Notes under the pieces: model-generated | Databases searched by the model: none | What the model saw: only the letters and a program-made list of their open reading frames with translations | What the model was told of the DNA's origin: nothing | Shown: positions 41,634 through 50,559 of the stretch, in pieces | Position numbering within the stretch: the stretch's first letter is position 1 | Layout: each line of letters opens with the position of its first letter | Position numbers and translations under genes: made by a program | Origin: UBA4644 sp900555855 | GTDB taxonomy: Bacteria > Bacillota > Clostridia > Oscillospirales > Butyricicoccaceae | Length of the DNA stretch: 60,559 nucleotides | Assembly: GCA_052289195.1 (NCBI GenBank) | Contig: DAWAJD010000010.1 | Coordinates: forward strand, 1-60,559 | Reading direction: 5' to 3'

Positions 41634-42923
41634 ATGAAAAAGCTCATCGCGCTGCTGCTGTCTCTGATGATGATGGCCGGAATGTGCTCCGCCTTTGCGG
41701 AGGGCGATCTTGTGCTGATCTCTGCCAAGGATCCCCTGCCGGTGGACGCCGCCGTCCAGGAAGTGACCCTGCGCATCGAAGGCGCCGCCAAAAACCTGTA
41801 TTATAAAACGGTCGCCCTTCAGGAAAACGACACCGTCCTCACCCTGCTGGAGCGGGCGCTGACGGAAGCCAAGCTGACCTATACGGTCACCGACAGCTCC
41901 TACGGCGGAAAATATCTTTCCGAGCTGGCCGGCGAAAAGGAAGCTGCCTTCGGCGGCTATGACGGCTGGATGTATGCCGTCAACGGCGAGATGCCCATGG
42001 ACACCATCGACGCCCACGCCCTCAAGGCCGGCGACAGCGTTTTGCTGTATTTCGGCGACATGAGCATCCTGCAGCCCATCGTGACCGTCGTCCGCTCTGA
42101 AGACGCCGTCGCCCTGAAGGTGGAAGCCGATGTGACCACCTACGACGAGCAGTGGAACCCCACCACCACCCGTCAGCCCATCGCTCAGGCCAAGCTCACC
42201 GTGGACGGCGCGGACTACACCACCGACGAAGCCGGCCAGGTGACCCTCTCTGCCGAGACCGCCGCCAAGGACGCCGTCTCCTTCCAGATCGCCAAGAGCA
42301 CCGAAGCCGGTCTGACCCAGGTGGTCCGCTTTGCCCCCGACTATCAGCTGCAGCTGAAGGCGGAGGAGAAGCCCCTGACCTTCTCCGATGTGACCGAGGA
42401 CGACTGGTACTATACCGCCGTCATGGCCATGGCGGAAAAGAAGGCCGTCAACGGTTATTCCGACGGCGCTTTCCGTCCCAACAATAACATCTCCCGCGCT
42501 GAAGTCGCCGTCATCCTGTACCGTCTGGCCGGCTCTCCCGAAACGGAGACCGCCGCTTCCTTCTTCGATGTGAAGGCGGAGGACTGGTGCGCCAAGGAAG
42601 TGGCCTGGGCCGCGGAAGTGGGCGTCGTCAACGGCAAGGGCGACGGCACCTTCGCCCCCAACGCCAGCATCACCCGGCAGGATCTTGCCCTCATGCTCAG
42701 CCGCTTTGCGGAAAAGGTCCTGAAGAAGACCCTGCCCGAGACCGCCGAGGCCCCTGCCTTTGCGGACAACGCCGATATCGCCGCCTATGCCTCTGAAGCC
42801 GTCTATCAGCTGCAGAAGGCCGGCATCGTCTCCGGCGTGGACGGCAGCTTCCGCCCGCTGGACTGCGCCAACCGCGCCGTCACCTGCCAGATGCTGGACA
42901 ATCTGCTGAAGGCCGCCGCCTGA
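41634..42923 (+). CDS. Secreted DUF4430 and S-layer-homology protein
   Basis: A 429-residue exported protein. Signal peptide 1-22 ends SAFA. A DUF4430 domain (about 40-135; TVLTLLERALTEAKLTYTV, YDGWMYAVNGE) is related to cobalamin/intrinsic-factor-type beta domains. A beta linker (135-245) follows, then three SLH motifs from about residue 250 (FSDVTEDDWYYTAVMAMAEK, then FFDVKAEDWC and FADNADIAAYAS) with the typical F/W/DG pattern. SLH domains hold the protein on pyruvylated wall polymers, so the N-terminus faces outward. AGGAGG precedes the ATG. Codon bias suggests high expression. Confidence 0.92.
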   Translation: MKKLIALLLSLMMMAGMCSAFAEGDLVLISAKDPLPVDAAVQEVTLRIEGAAKNLYYKTVALQENDTVLTLLERALTEAKLTYTVTDSSYGGKYLSELAGEKEAAFGGYDGWMYAVNGEMPMDTIDAHALKAGDSVLLYFGDMSILQPIVTVVRSEDAVALKVEADVTTYDEQWNPTTTRQPIAQAKLTVDGADYTTDEAGQVTLSAETAAKDAVSFQIAKSTEAGLTQVVRFAPDYQLQLKAEEKPLTFSDVTEDDWYYTAVMAMAEKKAVNGYSDGAFRPNNNISRAEVAVILYRLAGSPETETAASFFDVKAEDWCAKEVAWAAEVGVVNGKGDGTFAPNASITRQDLALMLSRFAEKVLKKTLPETAEAPAFADNADIAAYASEAVYQLQKAGIVSGVDGSFRPLDCANRAVTCQMLDNLLKAAA

Positions 42924-42960
42924 TCGACCTGCCGCCCGGGATTCCCGGATCTTCTTCCAT

Positions 42961-43190
42961 GGGAGCCTTTTGGCTCCCTTGGGAGACTGTCGAAAAACCG
43001 CTTCGCTGGGTTTTTCTCGACAGTTTGGCCCCGGCCTGCGGGCCGGTTTCGCCAAATTTTTGCGAAAATTTGGCGGGTTACGGTGTTTTTTCCCGGCGCA
43101 TGTCCGTGAAAAAACATCCCATAGGAAAAAGCCTGCATTTCGCAGGCTTTTTCGACAAACTGAAGCCTGCATTCGCAGGCTTTTTCTGCA
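42961..43190. repeat. Cluster of dispersed hairpin repeats between SLH and DUF2500 genes
   Basis: No gene is seen in 42924-43201. The stretch holds GGGAGCC-TTTT-GGCTCCC, a long hairpin ACTGTCGAAAAACC ... GGGTTTTTCTCGACAGT, a GC-rich hairpin, and GAAAAAACATCCCATAGGAA followed by two GCCTGC/GCAGGC stems with T runs. The second unit recurs inverted at 59071-59101, and the last at 4547-4602. The final stems terminate transcription in both directions. Confidence 0.8.
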
Positions 43191-43201
43191 TCCGGATTGC
43201 T

Positions 43202-43573
43202 TCAGCTCCGCTGAAAATCCAAAAAGCGCGTCCCCTGAAAGGAGAGACGGCCCTCGTCGCCCTCGGCGATCATGCCAAAGTCCGAGCCGTCCAGCTCCAG
43301 CTCCATCCGGTCGCCGCTCTCCACCTGAAAGGTGACGAAATACCGGGTGGTGCTGGAGGTGTGATACACGCCGTCGTTCATGTTTCGGGCATGATGGGTG
43401 ACCTCCTGCCGGCGGGAGACCACCCGGGCCAACACCGTCAGCCGGGGCGACGCGTCGTTTTTCTGCTTGCGGGCGATCGCCTGCACCACGGCATAAATAA
43501 ACAGGCCGATGACCAGAACGAAGACCAGCGTAAACATCCCCTCAAACGCATGGAAGCCAAAGCCAAAGCCCAT
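43202..43573 (-). CDS. DUF2500-family membrane protein
   Basis: A 123-residue protein with one N-terminal membrane helix (FTLVFVLVIGLFIYAVVQAI, about residues 14-33) and a beta-rich domain. ARVVSRRQEVTHH, TRYFVTFQVESGDRMELE and GDEGRLSFQGTRFLDF are the DUF2500 pattern (YhhM-like, OB-like fold). No function is known. GGGAGGGA precedes the ATG. A promoter lies at 43604-43632. It is a single-gene unit. Confidence 0.88.
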   Translation of the reverse strand: MGFGFGFHAFEGMFTLVFVLVIGLFIYAVVQAIARKQKNDASPRLTVLARVVSRRQEVTHHARNMNDGVYHTSSTTRYFVTFQVESGDRMELELDGSDFGMIAEGDEGRLSFQGTRFLDFQRS

Positions 43574-43603
43574 ACCGCGTCCCTCCCCTGTTGTTCTGTT
43601 TTT

Positions 43604-43632
43604 ATTCTACCAGAAGCTCCGGCGGCTGTAAA
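43604..43632 (-). promoter_or_regulatory. Promoter of the DUF2500 gene
   Basis: On the minus strand TTTACA (43627-43632), 17 bp, TAGAAT (43604-43609). Confidence 0.7.
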
Positions 43633-43664
43633 GCACGAATTTTTGATACGCTTTGTATTTTATT

Positions 43665-43699
43665 GATAAAAAATACAGCCGGTTGTAAAATCCCGGCTG
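43665..43699 (-). terminator. Terminator of asnA
   Basis: On the minus strand CAGCCGG-loop-CCGGCTG followed by TATTTTTTATC. Confidence 0.8.
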
Positions 43700-43721
43700 C
43701 TTTTGCGCGCTGTTTTGTTGT

Positions 43722-44735
43722 TTACAGCAGGAAGATGCCCGCCTGCTGGCACTTTTCCCGGGTGGCCTCGTCCCAAACGCCGGACTGGACCTCGCCGATG
43801 TGGGCGCAGCCCATGAGCAGCATACAGAGCCGGCTCTGGCCGATGCCGCCGCCGATGGTCTGGGGCAGCTGGCCGGAGAGCAGCATCTGATGGAAGGGCA
43901 GGCTCCGCCGGTCGTCGCAGCCGGCGGCGGTGAGCTGGCGGTCCAGCGCCGCCGCATCCACCCGGATGCCCATGGAGGAGACCTCGAAGGCGCAGTCCAG
44001 CACGGAGTTATAGAAAATGATATCGCCGTTCAGCTCCCAGTCGTCATAGTCCGGGGCGCGGCCGTCGTGCTTCTTGCCGGAGCGCAGCGTCTTGCCGATC
44101 TGCATGACGAAGATGGTCTGATACCGCCGGGCATATTCCAGCTCCCGCTGGGAGGGGGTCAGCTCCGGATATTCGTCCTCCAGCTGCTGGGAGGTGACGA
44201 AGGTGACCTCCCGGCAGAGCCTGGTATGCAGCGAGGGAAAGGCCCAGGTCAGCTCCTCATTGGTGTTGCAGATGGCGGCCACAATGCGCCGGACGGTGTC
44301 CTTCAGGTAGTCCGCGTTGCGCTCGCCGGGGAGCATGATCTTCTCCCAGTCCCACTGGTCCACATAGACGGAGTGCAGATTGTCCAGCACCTCCTCGTCC
44401 CGGCGGATGGCGTTCATGTCCGTATACAGGCCGTTGCCCGGGTAAAACTCATAGCGCTTCAGGGCAAGGCGCTTCCATTTGGCCAGAGAATGGACCACCT
44501 GCAGCTCTGCGCCGCCGGCGGCAGGCACATCGAAGGAGACGGGCCGCTCCACGCCGTTGAGGTTGTCGTTGAGGCCGGTTTCCGCGCCCACGAACAGCGG
44601 GGCGGAGACCCGCTTCAGATTCAGCGCGCAGCCCAGATGGCGGGGAAAGGTGTCTTTGATGAACTCGATGGCCCGCTGGGTGTCGTAAACGGAAAGGGCT
44701 GTGCGATAGCCCTGGGGGACTTTCAGCTTGATCAT
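43722..44735 (-). CDS. asnA: Aspartate-ammonia ligase (asparagine synthetase A)
   Basis: Makes asparagine from aspartate, ammonia and ATP in the cytoplasm. It has 337 residues and a class II synthetase-like fold. Signatures seen are NGVERPVSFDVP, SVYVDQWDWEKIM, and the C-terminal GGGIGQSRLCMLLMGCAHIGEVQ. ATG 44735 follows AGGAG; the longer frame reads through the promoter. The promoter lies over the 3' end of the upstream MBL gene, so asnA can be expressed apart from the translation operon. Confidence 0.96.
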   Translation of the reverse strand: MIKLKVPQGYRTALSVYDTQRAIEFIKDTFPRHLGCALNLKRVSAPLFVGAETGLNDNLNGVERPVSFDVPAAGGAELQVVHSLAKWKRLALKRYEFYPGNGLYTDMNAIRRDEEVLDNLHSVYVDQWDWEKIMLPGERNADYLKDTVRRIVAAICNTNEELTWAFPSLHTRLCREVTFVTSQQLEDEYPELTPSQRELEYARRYQTIFVMQIGKTLRSGKKHDGRAPDYDDWELNGDIIFYNSVLDCAFEVSSMGIRVDAAALDRQLTAAGCDDRRSLPFHQMLLSGQLPQTIGGGIGQSRLCMLLMGCAHIGEVQSGVWDEATREKCQQAGIFLL

Positions 44736-44782
44736 GGGGATCTGCTCCTTTGCGCGGCGGAGACCGCCGAAAATACTTTGCT

Positions 44783-45793
44783 TTAATAAAGTGATATTAT
44801 AGCACAGCAGCGCAGGCAGCGCAAGCGCTTTTTGCAAAAAAAATCCGGTTTTTCCCGCCCTTGCGGGGCCGCGCCCCGGCGCTCCCCCCGTTCCGTCCCA
44901 ACAGACCAGCTGCCGTCCGGCGCCACGGTGACGGTGATGGCGCCGCACTGGTCGGTGCGCAGGATGTCCGCCCCCGTCTCCCGCAGGCGCTGCAGGACCT
45001 TTTTATGGGGATGGCCGTAGGAATTGCCCGCCCCCACGCTGATCAGCGCCAGATCCGGCGCGATATTTTCCAAAAACGCCTGTCCGGAGGAGGTGTTGCT
45101 GCCGTGGTGTCCCACCTGCAGGATGTCCACCCGCTCCAGCGGGATCAGGCTGTTTTCCACCTGCTGGACCTGATCGCCGGTGAACAAAAGCGCCGTCCCG
45201 GCATATTCCGCCCGGATCACCAGCGACCATTCGTTGGCGTCGTCGCTTTCAAAGTCCGGGCCAGGATGGAGCACCGTCAGCTTCGCCCCGCCCAGGGTAT
45301 ATTCCCGCCCGGCGGAGGTGAAGTCGATCTGGGCGTCGGATGCGCCCAGCCAGTCCCCCGCCTGGATCAGAGCCGCCTCCCGGTCGCCGCAGTCGGAGAT
45401 CACCAGCGTCTCCGCCTCCACAGCGGAAAACAGCGCCTTCGCCCCGCCGCAGTGGTCCTGATGGGGATGGGTCAGAAAGACATATTTCAGCCCCTCCGGG
45501 GCACGGACGGCCACCTCCCGGGCAAAGTCCTCCGCCGTGCCCGGCGGGCCGGCGTCGATGACGGCGCTCTCCCCGCCGCACTGCAGCAGCATGCCCAGCC
45601 CCTGGCCCACATCCGCCATAAAAAGGGTCAGGCCGGTCTCCTCCGCCGGTATCCCGCCGGGAAAGGCCTCCCGGGGCGGACGAAGCCAGCCCTCCGCATA
45701 GCCCGCCGCCGCCAAAAGCACCAGCGCCAGCGACAGCGCTGCTGCGAAAAGGCCCTTCCAGCGGGTGGAAGGGCTTGTTTTTCTGCTTCTCAT
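44783..45793 (-). CDS. ComEC/Rec2-type metallo-beta-lactamase-fold hydrolase
   Basis: A 336-residue protein with one N-terminal membrane or signal helix (about 14-33). The MBL domain carries LTHPHQDHCGG (HxHxDH zinc motif), LLFTGD (Asp) and VGHHGSNTSS (His), then GAGNSYGHPHKKVLQRL, the ComEC C-terminal hallmark. Free-standing versions resemble the extracellular nuclease-like domain of the DNA-uptake protein ComEC; the substrate is unknown. It overlaps the M20 peptidase gene by 4 bp (ATGA). Its last 15 residues (RCLRCCAIISLY end) are encoded by the asnA promoter and look unconserved. Confidence 0.88.
   Translation of the reverse strand: MRSRKTSPSTRWKGLFAAALSLALVLLAAAGYAEGWLRPPREAFPGGIPAEETGLTLFMADVGQGLGMLLQCGGESAVIDAGPPGTAEDFAREVAVRAPEGLKYVFLTHPHQDHCGGAKALFSAVEAETLVISDCGDREAALIQAGDWLGASDAQIDFTSAGREYTLGGAKLTVLHPGPDFESDDANEWSLVIRAEYAGTALLFTGDQVQQVENSLIPLERVDILQVGHHGSNTSSGQAFLENIAPDLALISVGAGNSYGHPHKKVLQRLRETGADILRTDQCGAITVTVAPDGSWSVGTERGERRGAAPQGREKPDFFCKKRLRCLRCCAIISLY
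44796..44824 (-). promoter_or_regulatory. Promoter of asnA
   Basis: On the minus strand TTGCGC (44819-44824), 17 bp, TATAAT (44796-44801), inside the last codons of the MBL gene. Confidence 0.75.
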
Positions 45794-47301
45794 AGCTTTT
45801 TCATCAGCGTCCGGTAAAACTCCACCGCCAGCCCCAGCGACTGCTCGGAGAGATACTCGTCGCCCTCATGGGTGTTTGCGCCGCCCTCCTGCCCCAGGGT
45901 GATGGGCGCGAACCGCAGGATGCAGTCGCTGAGGGCGGAATAATGCCGGGCGTCCTCCGAAGCCGTCATCAGCGTGGGGATCACAGGCAGGCGGGGATAC
46001 AGCTCCTCGATGGTGCCCAGCAAAAGCCGGTACATGGGCTGCTTTTTGGAGGTGATAAAGCTCTCCTCCCCGGGGCTGACCAGCTCGGCCTCCGCCGGCA
46101 GATCGGCCACCAGCTCCTGCAGGCTCCGCAGCAGCTTCTCCGGCGGATCGGAGGGCAGCAGCCGGGCGTCGAAATAGGCGCAGGCGCTCTGGGGCAGCAT
46201 ATTCAGCGCCGGGAAGCTGCCGTCCATCTTGGTGGCGGCAAAGGTGCTGCGGATCAGGGCGCTGGTGGCGGCATCGTCCCGGAAGATGCGGCCGGAAAAG
46301 AGCTTCAGCAGGGGCTTGTTTGCGATGAAAAACCGCTTCAGGAAGGGGAAGGTGGAGATGGTCTCATCCAGCTGATCCCAGACGATGGGCAGGATATGGG
46401 GATGGGGCTGGACGCTCTCCACCCGGCAAACCGCCTCGCTGAGCATGCCCAGCGCCGTGCTGCGGCCCGGCTCGCTGCTGTGGCCGCCGGGGGCGGTGAT
46501 GGTGAGCTTATATTCACAGTGGCGCTTTTCCCCCATGCCGATGTAGGCGGCGGAATAATAGCGGCCGTCCCGGTAAATATCCTGAAAAGCGCCGCCCTCA
46601 TCCATCACAAGGCTGAACTGCAGGCCCTGCTTTTCCAGCATCCGGGCCATGGCCCCTGCGCCCTGCGCGCCGCCGGTCTCCTCGTCGCAGCCGAAGGCGA
46701 AGTAAATATCCCGTCTGGGCGAAAAATCCGCCCCGATCAGAGCCTCTGCCGCTTCCAGCATGGCCACCACGATGCCCTTGCAGTCCATGGCGCCCCGGCC
46801 CCAGATCCGGCCCTCGCTGCGCAGCCCGTCAAAGGGGCCGCACTGGGTCCAGCCGTCGCCGCCGGGGGCCACATCCAGATGGCCGCAGAAGAGCACCGGG
46901 TCGTTTTCCGTGCGCTCCCGGGTCTTCCAGCGAAGCAGCAGGCTGCCGTCCGGCTGGGAGGAAAACTCCATGACCCGGGCGGCGTTGGGATAGCGCTCCT
47001 TCAAAAACCGGCTCATCTCCCCCAGGGGGCCCGGCTCGCCGGTGACGCTGGGGATGCGGATGGCCATGGCAAGGCTCTCGGCGGCCCGCTCCGTCAGGGC
47101 AGGATCCGGCTGGCGCTGGTGCAGAGTGGAGGCGCTCCGTCTGCCCCGGCGGCCCGCGGCGATGGCCCGCAGCAGCGCATAGAGAAACACGGCCGCCACG
47201 GCGGAAAGAAAGATCGTGTTGACCAGCGCGCCGTAGCGGGCGTTGAAATTACTGTGGAAGATCTGGACGCCGGCCCAGAGATCCCGAAAGAATTGATCCA
47301 T
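45790..47301 (-). CDS. Membrane-anchored M20 peptidase (carboxypeptidase S/PM20D1-like)
   Basis: A 503-residue zinc peptidase. One membrane helix (about residues 27-49; TIFLSAVAAVFLYALLRAI) precedes the catalytic part. Ligands seen: FCGHLDVAPGG, GRGAMDCKG, CDEETGG (catalytic Glu pair), MDEGG and a C-terminal NTHEGDEY His. The closest architecture is yeast carboxypeptidase S and PM20D1, which cleave peptides or N-acyl amino acids. The orientation of the catalytic domain relative to the membrane is not certain. It lies 57 bp after ribF and is coupled to the MBL gene, so it appears to be an appended member of the translation operon. GAGGAAACGCAA precedes the ATG. Confidence 0.88.
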   Translation of the reverse strand: MDQFFRDLWAGVQIFHSNFNARYGALVNTIFLSAVAAVFLYALLRAIAAGRRGRRSASTLHQRQPDPALTERAAESLAMAIRIPSVTGEPGPLGEMSRFLKERYPNAARVMEFSSQPDGSLLLRWKTRERTENDPVLFCGHLDVAPGGDGWTQCGPFDGLRSEGRIWGRGAMDCKGIVVAMLEAAEALIGADFSPRRDIYFAFGCDEETGGAQGAGAMARMLEKQGLQFSLVMDEGGAFQDIYRDGRYYSAAYIGMGEKRHCEYKLTITAPGGHSSEPGRSTALGMLSEAVCRVESVQPHPHILPIVWDQLDETISTFPFLKRFFIANKPLLKLFSGRIFRDDAATSALIRSTFAATKMDGSFPALNMLPQSACAYFDARLLPSDPPEKLLRSLQELVADLPAEAELVSPGEESFITSKKQPMYRLLLGTIEELYPRLPVIPTLMTASEDARHYSALSDCILRFAPITLGQEGGANTHEGDEYLSEQSLGLAVEFYRTLMKKL

Positions 47302-47358
47302 TTGCGTTTCCTCCTTTGAACGAGGGGTAAGAAAAAACCAGCGGCGGAGCGCGCCTTT

Positions 47359-48246
47359 TTATCCTCTCCAGTCCAGCGCGGCCTGCACATCCCGGGCGAT
47401 CTGCTCGCTGAGGGCCTGTGCATTTTCAAAGGGCCGCTCCGGCCGGAGATATTTCAAAAAGCGCACCTGCACCTCCCGGCCGTAAAGGTCGCCGGAAAAG
47501 TCCAGCAGGTAGCTCTCCACGCTGACGATATCCGCGTCGGTAAAGGTGGGGCGGGAGCCCACATTGGTAACGGCCCGGAAGACCCCCTCCGGCAGCACCG
47601 TCTCCGTCACATAAACGCCCCTTGCCGGCAGCAGAAGCCCCGGCTCCACCGCCACATTCACCGTGGGAAAGCCCAGCTTGCGCCCCACCTGAAAGCCGTG
47701 GGTCACGCCGCCCTCCAGCTGAAAGGGCCGGCCCAGCAGGCGGCGGGCCAGGCCCACCTTGCCCTCCCGGACACATTCCCGGATCCAGGTGGAGGAGACG
47801 GGCCGCTTTCCGTAAAGCACCGGCGGCACCACATAGGTCTCCAGCCCGAACCGGCGCAGATCCTCCGGCGTTCCGGCGGCGCGGCAGCCAAAGCGGTAAT
47901 TTTCCCCGCAGACCACCGCCTGCGCCCGATAGCGCTCCCGCAGCAGGGCGGCAAACTCCTCCGGCGTGGTCTCGGCCATCTGCCGGTCAAAGGGCAGGGC
48001 CACCACCAGCGCGGCCCCCGCCTGCTGCAGCAGGGCATAGCGCCGGGCAAAGGGGACGATCAGGTCCGGCGCCCGGCCCAAAACATAGGCCCGGGGATGG
48101 GTCTCAAAGGTGACGGCGGCACATTCCAGTCCCTTCTCCGCCGCCAGCGCCGCGGCCTTTTGCAAAATGGCCCGGTGGCCCCGGTGGACTCCGTCGAAAA
48201 AGCCCAGCGCCACCACCCGGCCCCGGGGCTGCTCTGTGCCCGTCAT
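47359..48246 (-). CDS. ribF: Bifunctional riboflavin kinase/FAD synthetase
   Basis: Makes FMN from riboflavin and then FAD. It has 295 residues. The N-terminal nucleotidyltransferase has GFFDGVHRGHRAI and FGCRAAGTPEDL; YGKRPVSSTWIRECVREG bridges to the kinase, where GFPTVNVAV and GVYVTETV are the conserved parts. A GGAGGG site precedes the ATG. It follows truB by 11 bp, the usual order in Firmicutes. Confidence 0.95.
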   Translation of the reverse strand: MTGTEQPRGRVVALGFFDGVHRGHRAILQKAAALAAEKGLECAAVTFETHPRAYVLGRAPDLIVPFARRYALLQQAGAALVVALPFDRQMAETTPEEFAALLRERYRAQAVVCGENYRFGCRAAGTPEDLRRFGLETYVVPPVLYGKRPVSSTWIRECVREGKVGLARRLLGRPFQLEGGVTHGFQVGRKLGFPTVNVAVEPGLLLPARGVYVTETVLPEGVFRAVTNVGSRPTFTDADIVSVESYLLDFSGDLYGREVQVRFLKYLRPERPFENAQALSEQIARDVQAALDWRG

Positions 48247-48257
48247 AAGCGCCCTCC

Positions 48258-49175
48258 TCAGCAGAAATTGGTCTTACAGAAAATCGCCAGTCCGCCCTTT
48301 TCCAGCGGCCGGGCCTGCCCCACCTGACGAAAGACGCCGCCGCTGTCATAGACCCGGCAAAGCGCCCCCTCCGGCGGGATCGCGCCCTGGGAAAGATGCT
48401 CCTCGGTGAAAAAAGCCCCGTGGGACGCGCGAATATCGCCGGCTTCGTTGAGCCAGACGGCGGGCAGCGTGTCATAGACCCGGTCCGTGGGCAGGATATG
48501 CTCCGCCAGCGTGCCCGCTTCCAGCGCAGCCGCGATCTGCTCGAGGGTCAGGGCGTCCTCCAGGGAAAACCCGCCGGAGCGCACCCGCCGCAGCGCGGCC
48601 ATACAGCCGCCGCAGCCCAGCGCCTGCCCCAGATCCCGGCAAAGCGCGCGGATATAGGTCCCCTTGGAGCAGACCACCCGCAGATCAAAGTCCCCCGCCG
48701 GCAGCCCGTCTGCCGGGGGCAGCAGGGAGAGCCGGGAAACGGTGATGGGCCGACCCTCCAGCTCCACCGCCACGCCCCTGCGGGCCAGGGCATAGAGCCG
48801 CTTGCCGTCCACCTGCAGGGCGGAATACATGGGGGGCCGCTGCAGGATCTCCCCGGTGAACCGGGGCAGGATCGCCTGCAGGTCTTCCCTGCCGACCGTC
48901 ACGGGCCGCTGCGCCAGCGTCTGGCCTGTGATGTCCTCCGTATCGGTCTCCAGCCCCAGCCGCAGCCGGGCCAGATATTCCTTTTGCTGCCCTGCGGCCT
49001 GATCGGAGGCCCGGGTGGCGCTGCCCAGAAGCACCACCAGCAGCCCGGTGGCCAGCGGGTCCAGCGTCCCGGCGTGGCCGATGCGCTTCTGCCGGAGCAT
49101 GCCCCGGAGCTTGGCCACCGCGTCGTGGGAGGTGAAGCCCTCGGGCTTGTCCAGCAGCAGGATCCCGTTCAGCAT
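48258..49175 (-). CDS. truB: tRNA pseudouridine(55) synthase
   Basis: Isomerises U55 of tRNA to pseudouridine. It has 305 residues; the catalytic Asp39 is in GHAGTLDPLATG, and KEYLARLRLG, RPPMYSALQVDG and CSKGTYIRALCRDLG are TruB motifs. The start overlaps the end of the nrnA-like gene by 7 bp, with GGAGCTTGC as ribosome site. The C-terminal part resembles a short PUA domain. Confidence 0.95.
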   Translation of the reverse strand: MLNGILLLDKPEGFTSHDAVAKLRGMLRQKRIGHAGTLDPLATGLLVVLLGSATRASDQAAGQQKEYLARLRLGLETDTEDITGQTLAQRPVTVGREDLQAILPRFTGEILQRPPMYSALQVDGKRLYALARRGVAVELEGRPITVSRLSLLPPADGLPAGDFDLRVVCSKGTYIRALCRDLGQALGCGGCMAALRRVRSGGFSLEDALTLEQIAAALEAGTLAEHILPTDRVYDTLPAVWLNEAGDIRASHGAFFTEEHLSQGAIPPEGALCRVYDSGGVFRQVGQARPLEKGGLAIFCKTNFC

Positions 49176-50134
49176 GATGCAAGCTCCTCTCCTGCCGCCG
49201 CCATCAGGCGCTGCGCCGCCTGCTCTGCCGGCCCGTCTACGGTACAGCCCGCGGCCCTTGGGTGGCCTCCGCCGCCGAAGTGCTGGCAGATGCGGCTGGC
49301 GTCTGCGGGCTTGTGGGTGCGGACGGAGACCTTATACCGCCCGTCTCCCCGGTTCTGGGTGAGGATGATGCCGCAGTCCACCCCCTCCAGGCTCATGGTC
49401 AGGGTGGAGAGATTGTCCAGGTCGTCGTCGGTGGCGGCGATGGAATCCAGCCAGTCCCGGTCCAGCCAGGAGCAGCAGACCCTTCCGTCCGGCGAAAAGC
49501 GCAGCCGGTCCAGCATCTGCCGCTCGATGGCGAAGCGGACCTTGCTCTTGGCCTCAAAAAAGGTATGGTTGTGCCTGTGAAAATCCAGCCCGGCCCCGAT
49601 GGCCCGGGCGGCGATCTCATGGGAAAGGGGCGTGGTGTTGGAAAAGCGGAAGCAGCCGGTATCGGTGGCCACGGCGATATACAGGGCCTCCCAGATGGGC
49701 AGATCCGGCGTCACGCCCATGGTCTCCAGCAGCAAAAGCACCACCTCGCCCGCCGCCGCGGCCTTGGGCTGCAGCAGAAGCCGTTCCGCATAGCCGGTGT
49801 TGGAGGGATGATGGTCGATGCAAAGGGCCACCCGGCCGCCATAGGGGGCCTCCCCCTCGGTGAGCAGGGCGGGGTCGGCGATGTCCACGGCCAGAATATG
49901 CGCCGGCAGAAGCCCCGCCGGGGCCGTCAGCCCCTCCAGCAGAAAGCCCAGCCGGGGCGTCAGATCCTCATTGGGGAAGACGAAGGCCCGCTTGCCCTTT
50001 TGCCGCAGGCCGCGGCACAGCGCCGCGGCACAGCCCACGGTATCCCCGTCGGGCCGGCGATGGGTCAGGATCAGGTAATCATCGTGCTCCAGCAGCCATT
50101 CGCCGGCCTCCATAAGGTCAACGGGCCTGCTCAT
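49169..50134 (-). CDS. nrnA: DHH/DHHA1 phosphoesterase (NrnA-type oligoribonuclease/pAp phosphatase)
   Basis: A 321-residue manganese phosphoesterase. The DHH domain has THRRPDGDTVG, AVDIADP and CIDHHPSN; the DHHA1 part ends CQHFGGGGHPRAAGC. NrnA degrades nano-RNAs, pAp and sometimes c-di-AMP breakdown products. ATG 50134 follows GGAGG by 6 bp, and the longer frame overlaps rbfA deeply, so the shorter start is chosen (17-bp overlap). Position between rbfA and truB is standard. Confidence 0.93.
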   Translation of the reverse strand: MSRPVDLMEAGEWLLEHDDYLILTHRRPDGDTVGCAAALCRGLRQKGKRAFVFPNEDLTPRLGFLLEGLTAPAGLLPAHILAVDIADPALLTEGEAPYGGRVALCIDHHPSNTGYAERLLLQPKAAAAGEVVLLLLETMGVTPDLPIWEALYIAVATDTGCFRFSNTTPLSHEIAARAIGAGLDFHRHNHTFFEAKSKVRFAIERQMLDRLRFSPDGRVCCSWLDRDWLDSIAATDDDLDNLSTLTMSLEGVDCGIILTQNRGDGRYKVSVRTHKPADASRICQHFGGGGHPRAAGCTVDGPAEQAAQRLMAAAGEELASC

Positions 50135-50546
50135 GCTGGGCCTCCTCCCCGTCCTCCGGCGCCTCCGGCGCATCCTCCGGCGCCTCCGGCGCATCCTCCG
50201 GGATGTCCAGCGTGTTCAAAACGGCGGCGATATGGGCGCCGTGGGCGATGGAATCGTCCATGACGAAGACCAGCTCCGGCGTATAGCGCAGCCGCAGCCG
50301 CTGGGCCAGCTCCCGCCGCAGGAAGCCGGAGCAGGAGACGAGCCCCCGCTTCAGCTCCTTTTTGTCATGCTCGCCCAAGGCGCTGAGATAGACCCGGCAC
50401 CAGCGCATATCGTTGGTGACCTCACAGCGCACCACCGACAGCATCACCTGAGACACCCGGGGATCCTTCACGCTGCGCAGCAGCACGGAAAGCTCCCTTG
50501 CGACCTCCTCGCTGATGCGCTGCACCCGGTTTGAATTATATGGCAT
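50118..50546 (-). CDS. rbfA: 30S ribosome-binding factor A
   Basis: A 142-residue maturation factor for 16S rRNA and the 30S subunit. The KH-like core is RVQRISEEVARELSVLLRSV and DDSIAHGAHIAAVLNTL. After residue 120 comes a low-complexity acidic tail EDAPEAPEDAPEAPED, made by a tandem DNA repeat near 50150-50205. ATG 50546 follows GGAG; the longer frame enters infB. The gene starts 14 bp after infB. Confidence 0.94.
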   Translation of the reverse strand: MPYNSNRVQRISEEVARELSVLLRSVKDPRVSQVMLSVVRCEVTNDMRWCRVYLSALGEHDKKELKRGLVSCSGFLRRELAQRLRLRYTPELVFVMDDSIAHGAHIAAVLNTLDIPEDAPEAPEDAPEAPEDGEEAQHEQAR

Positions 50547-50559
50547 AGAACCTCTCCTT

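Noticed and set aside
42155..43138. Frames in the repeat cluster and antisense to the SLH gene
   Set aside because: They are shadows of codon bias or of hairpin repeats; none has a recognisable domain.
50133..50205. Tandem GCCTCCGGCGCATCCTCCG repeats as a CRISPR array
   Set aside because: The copies are contiguous with no spacers; they encode the acidic tail of RbfA.
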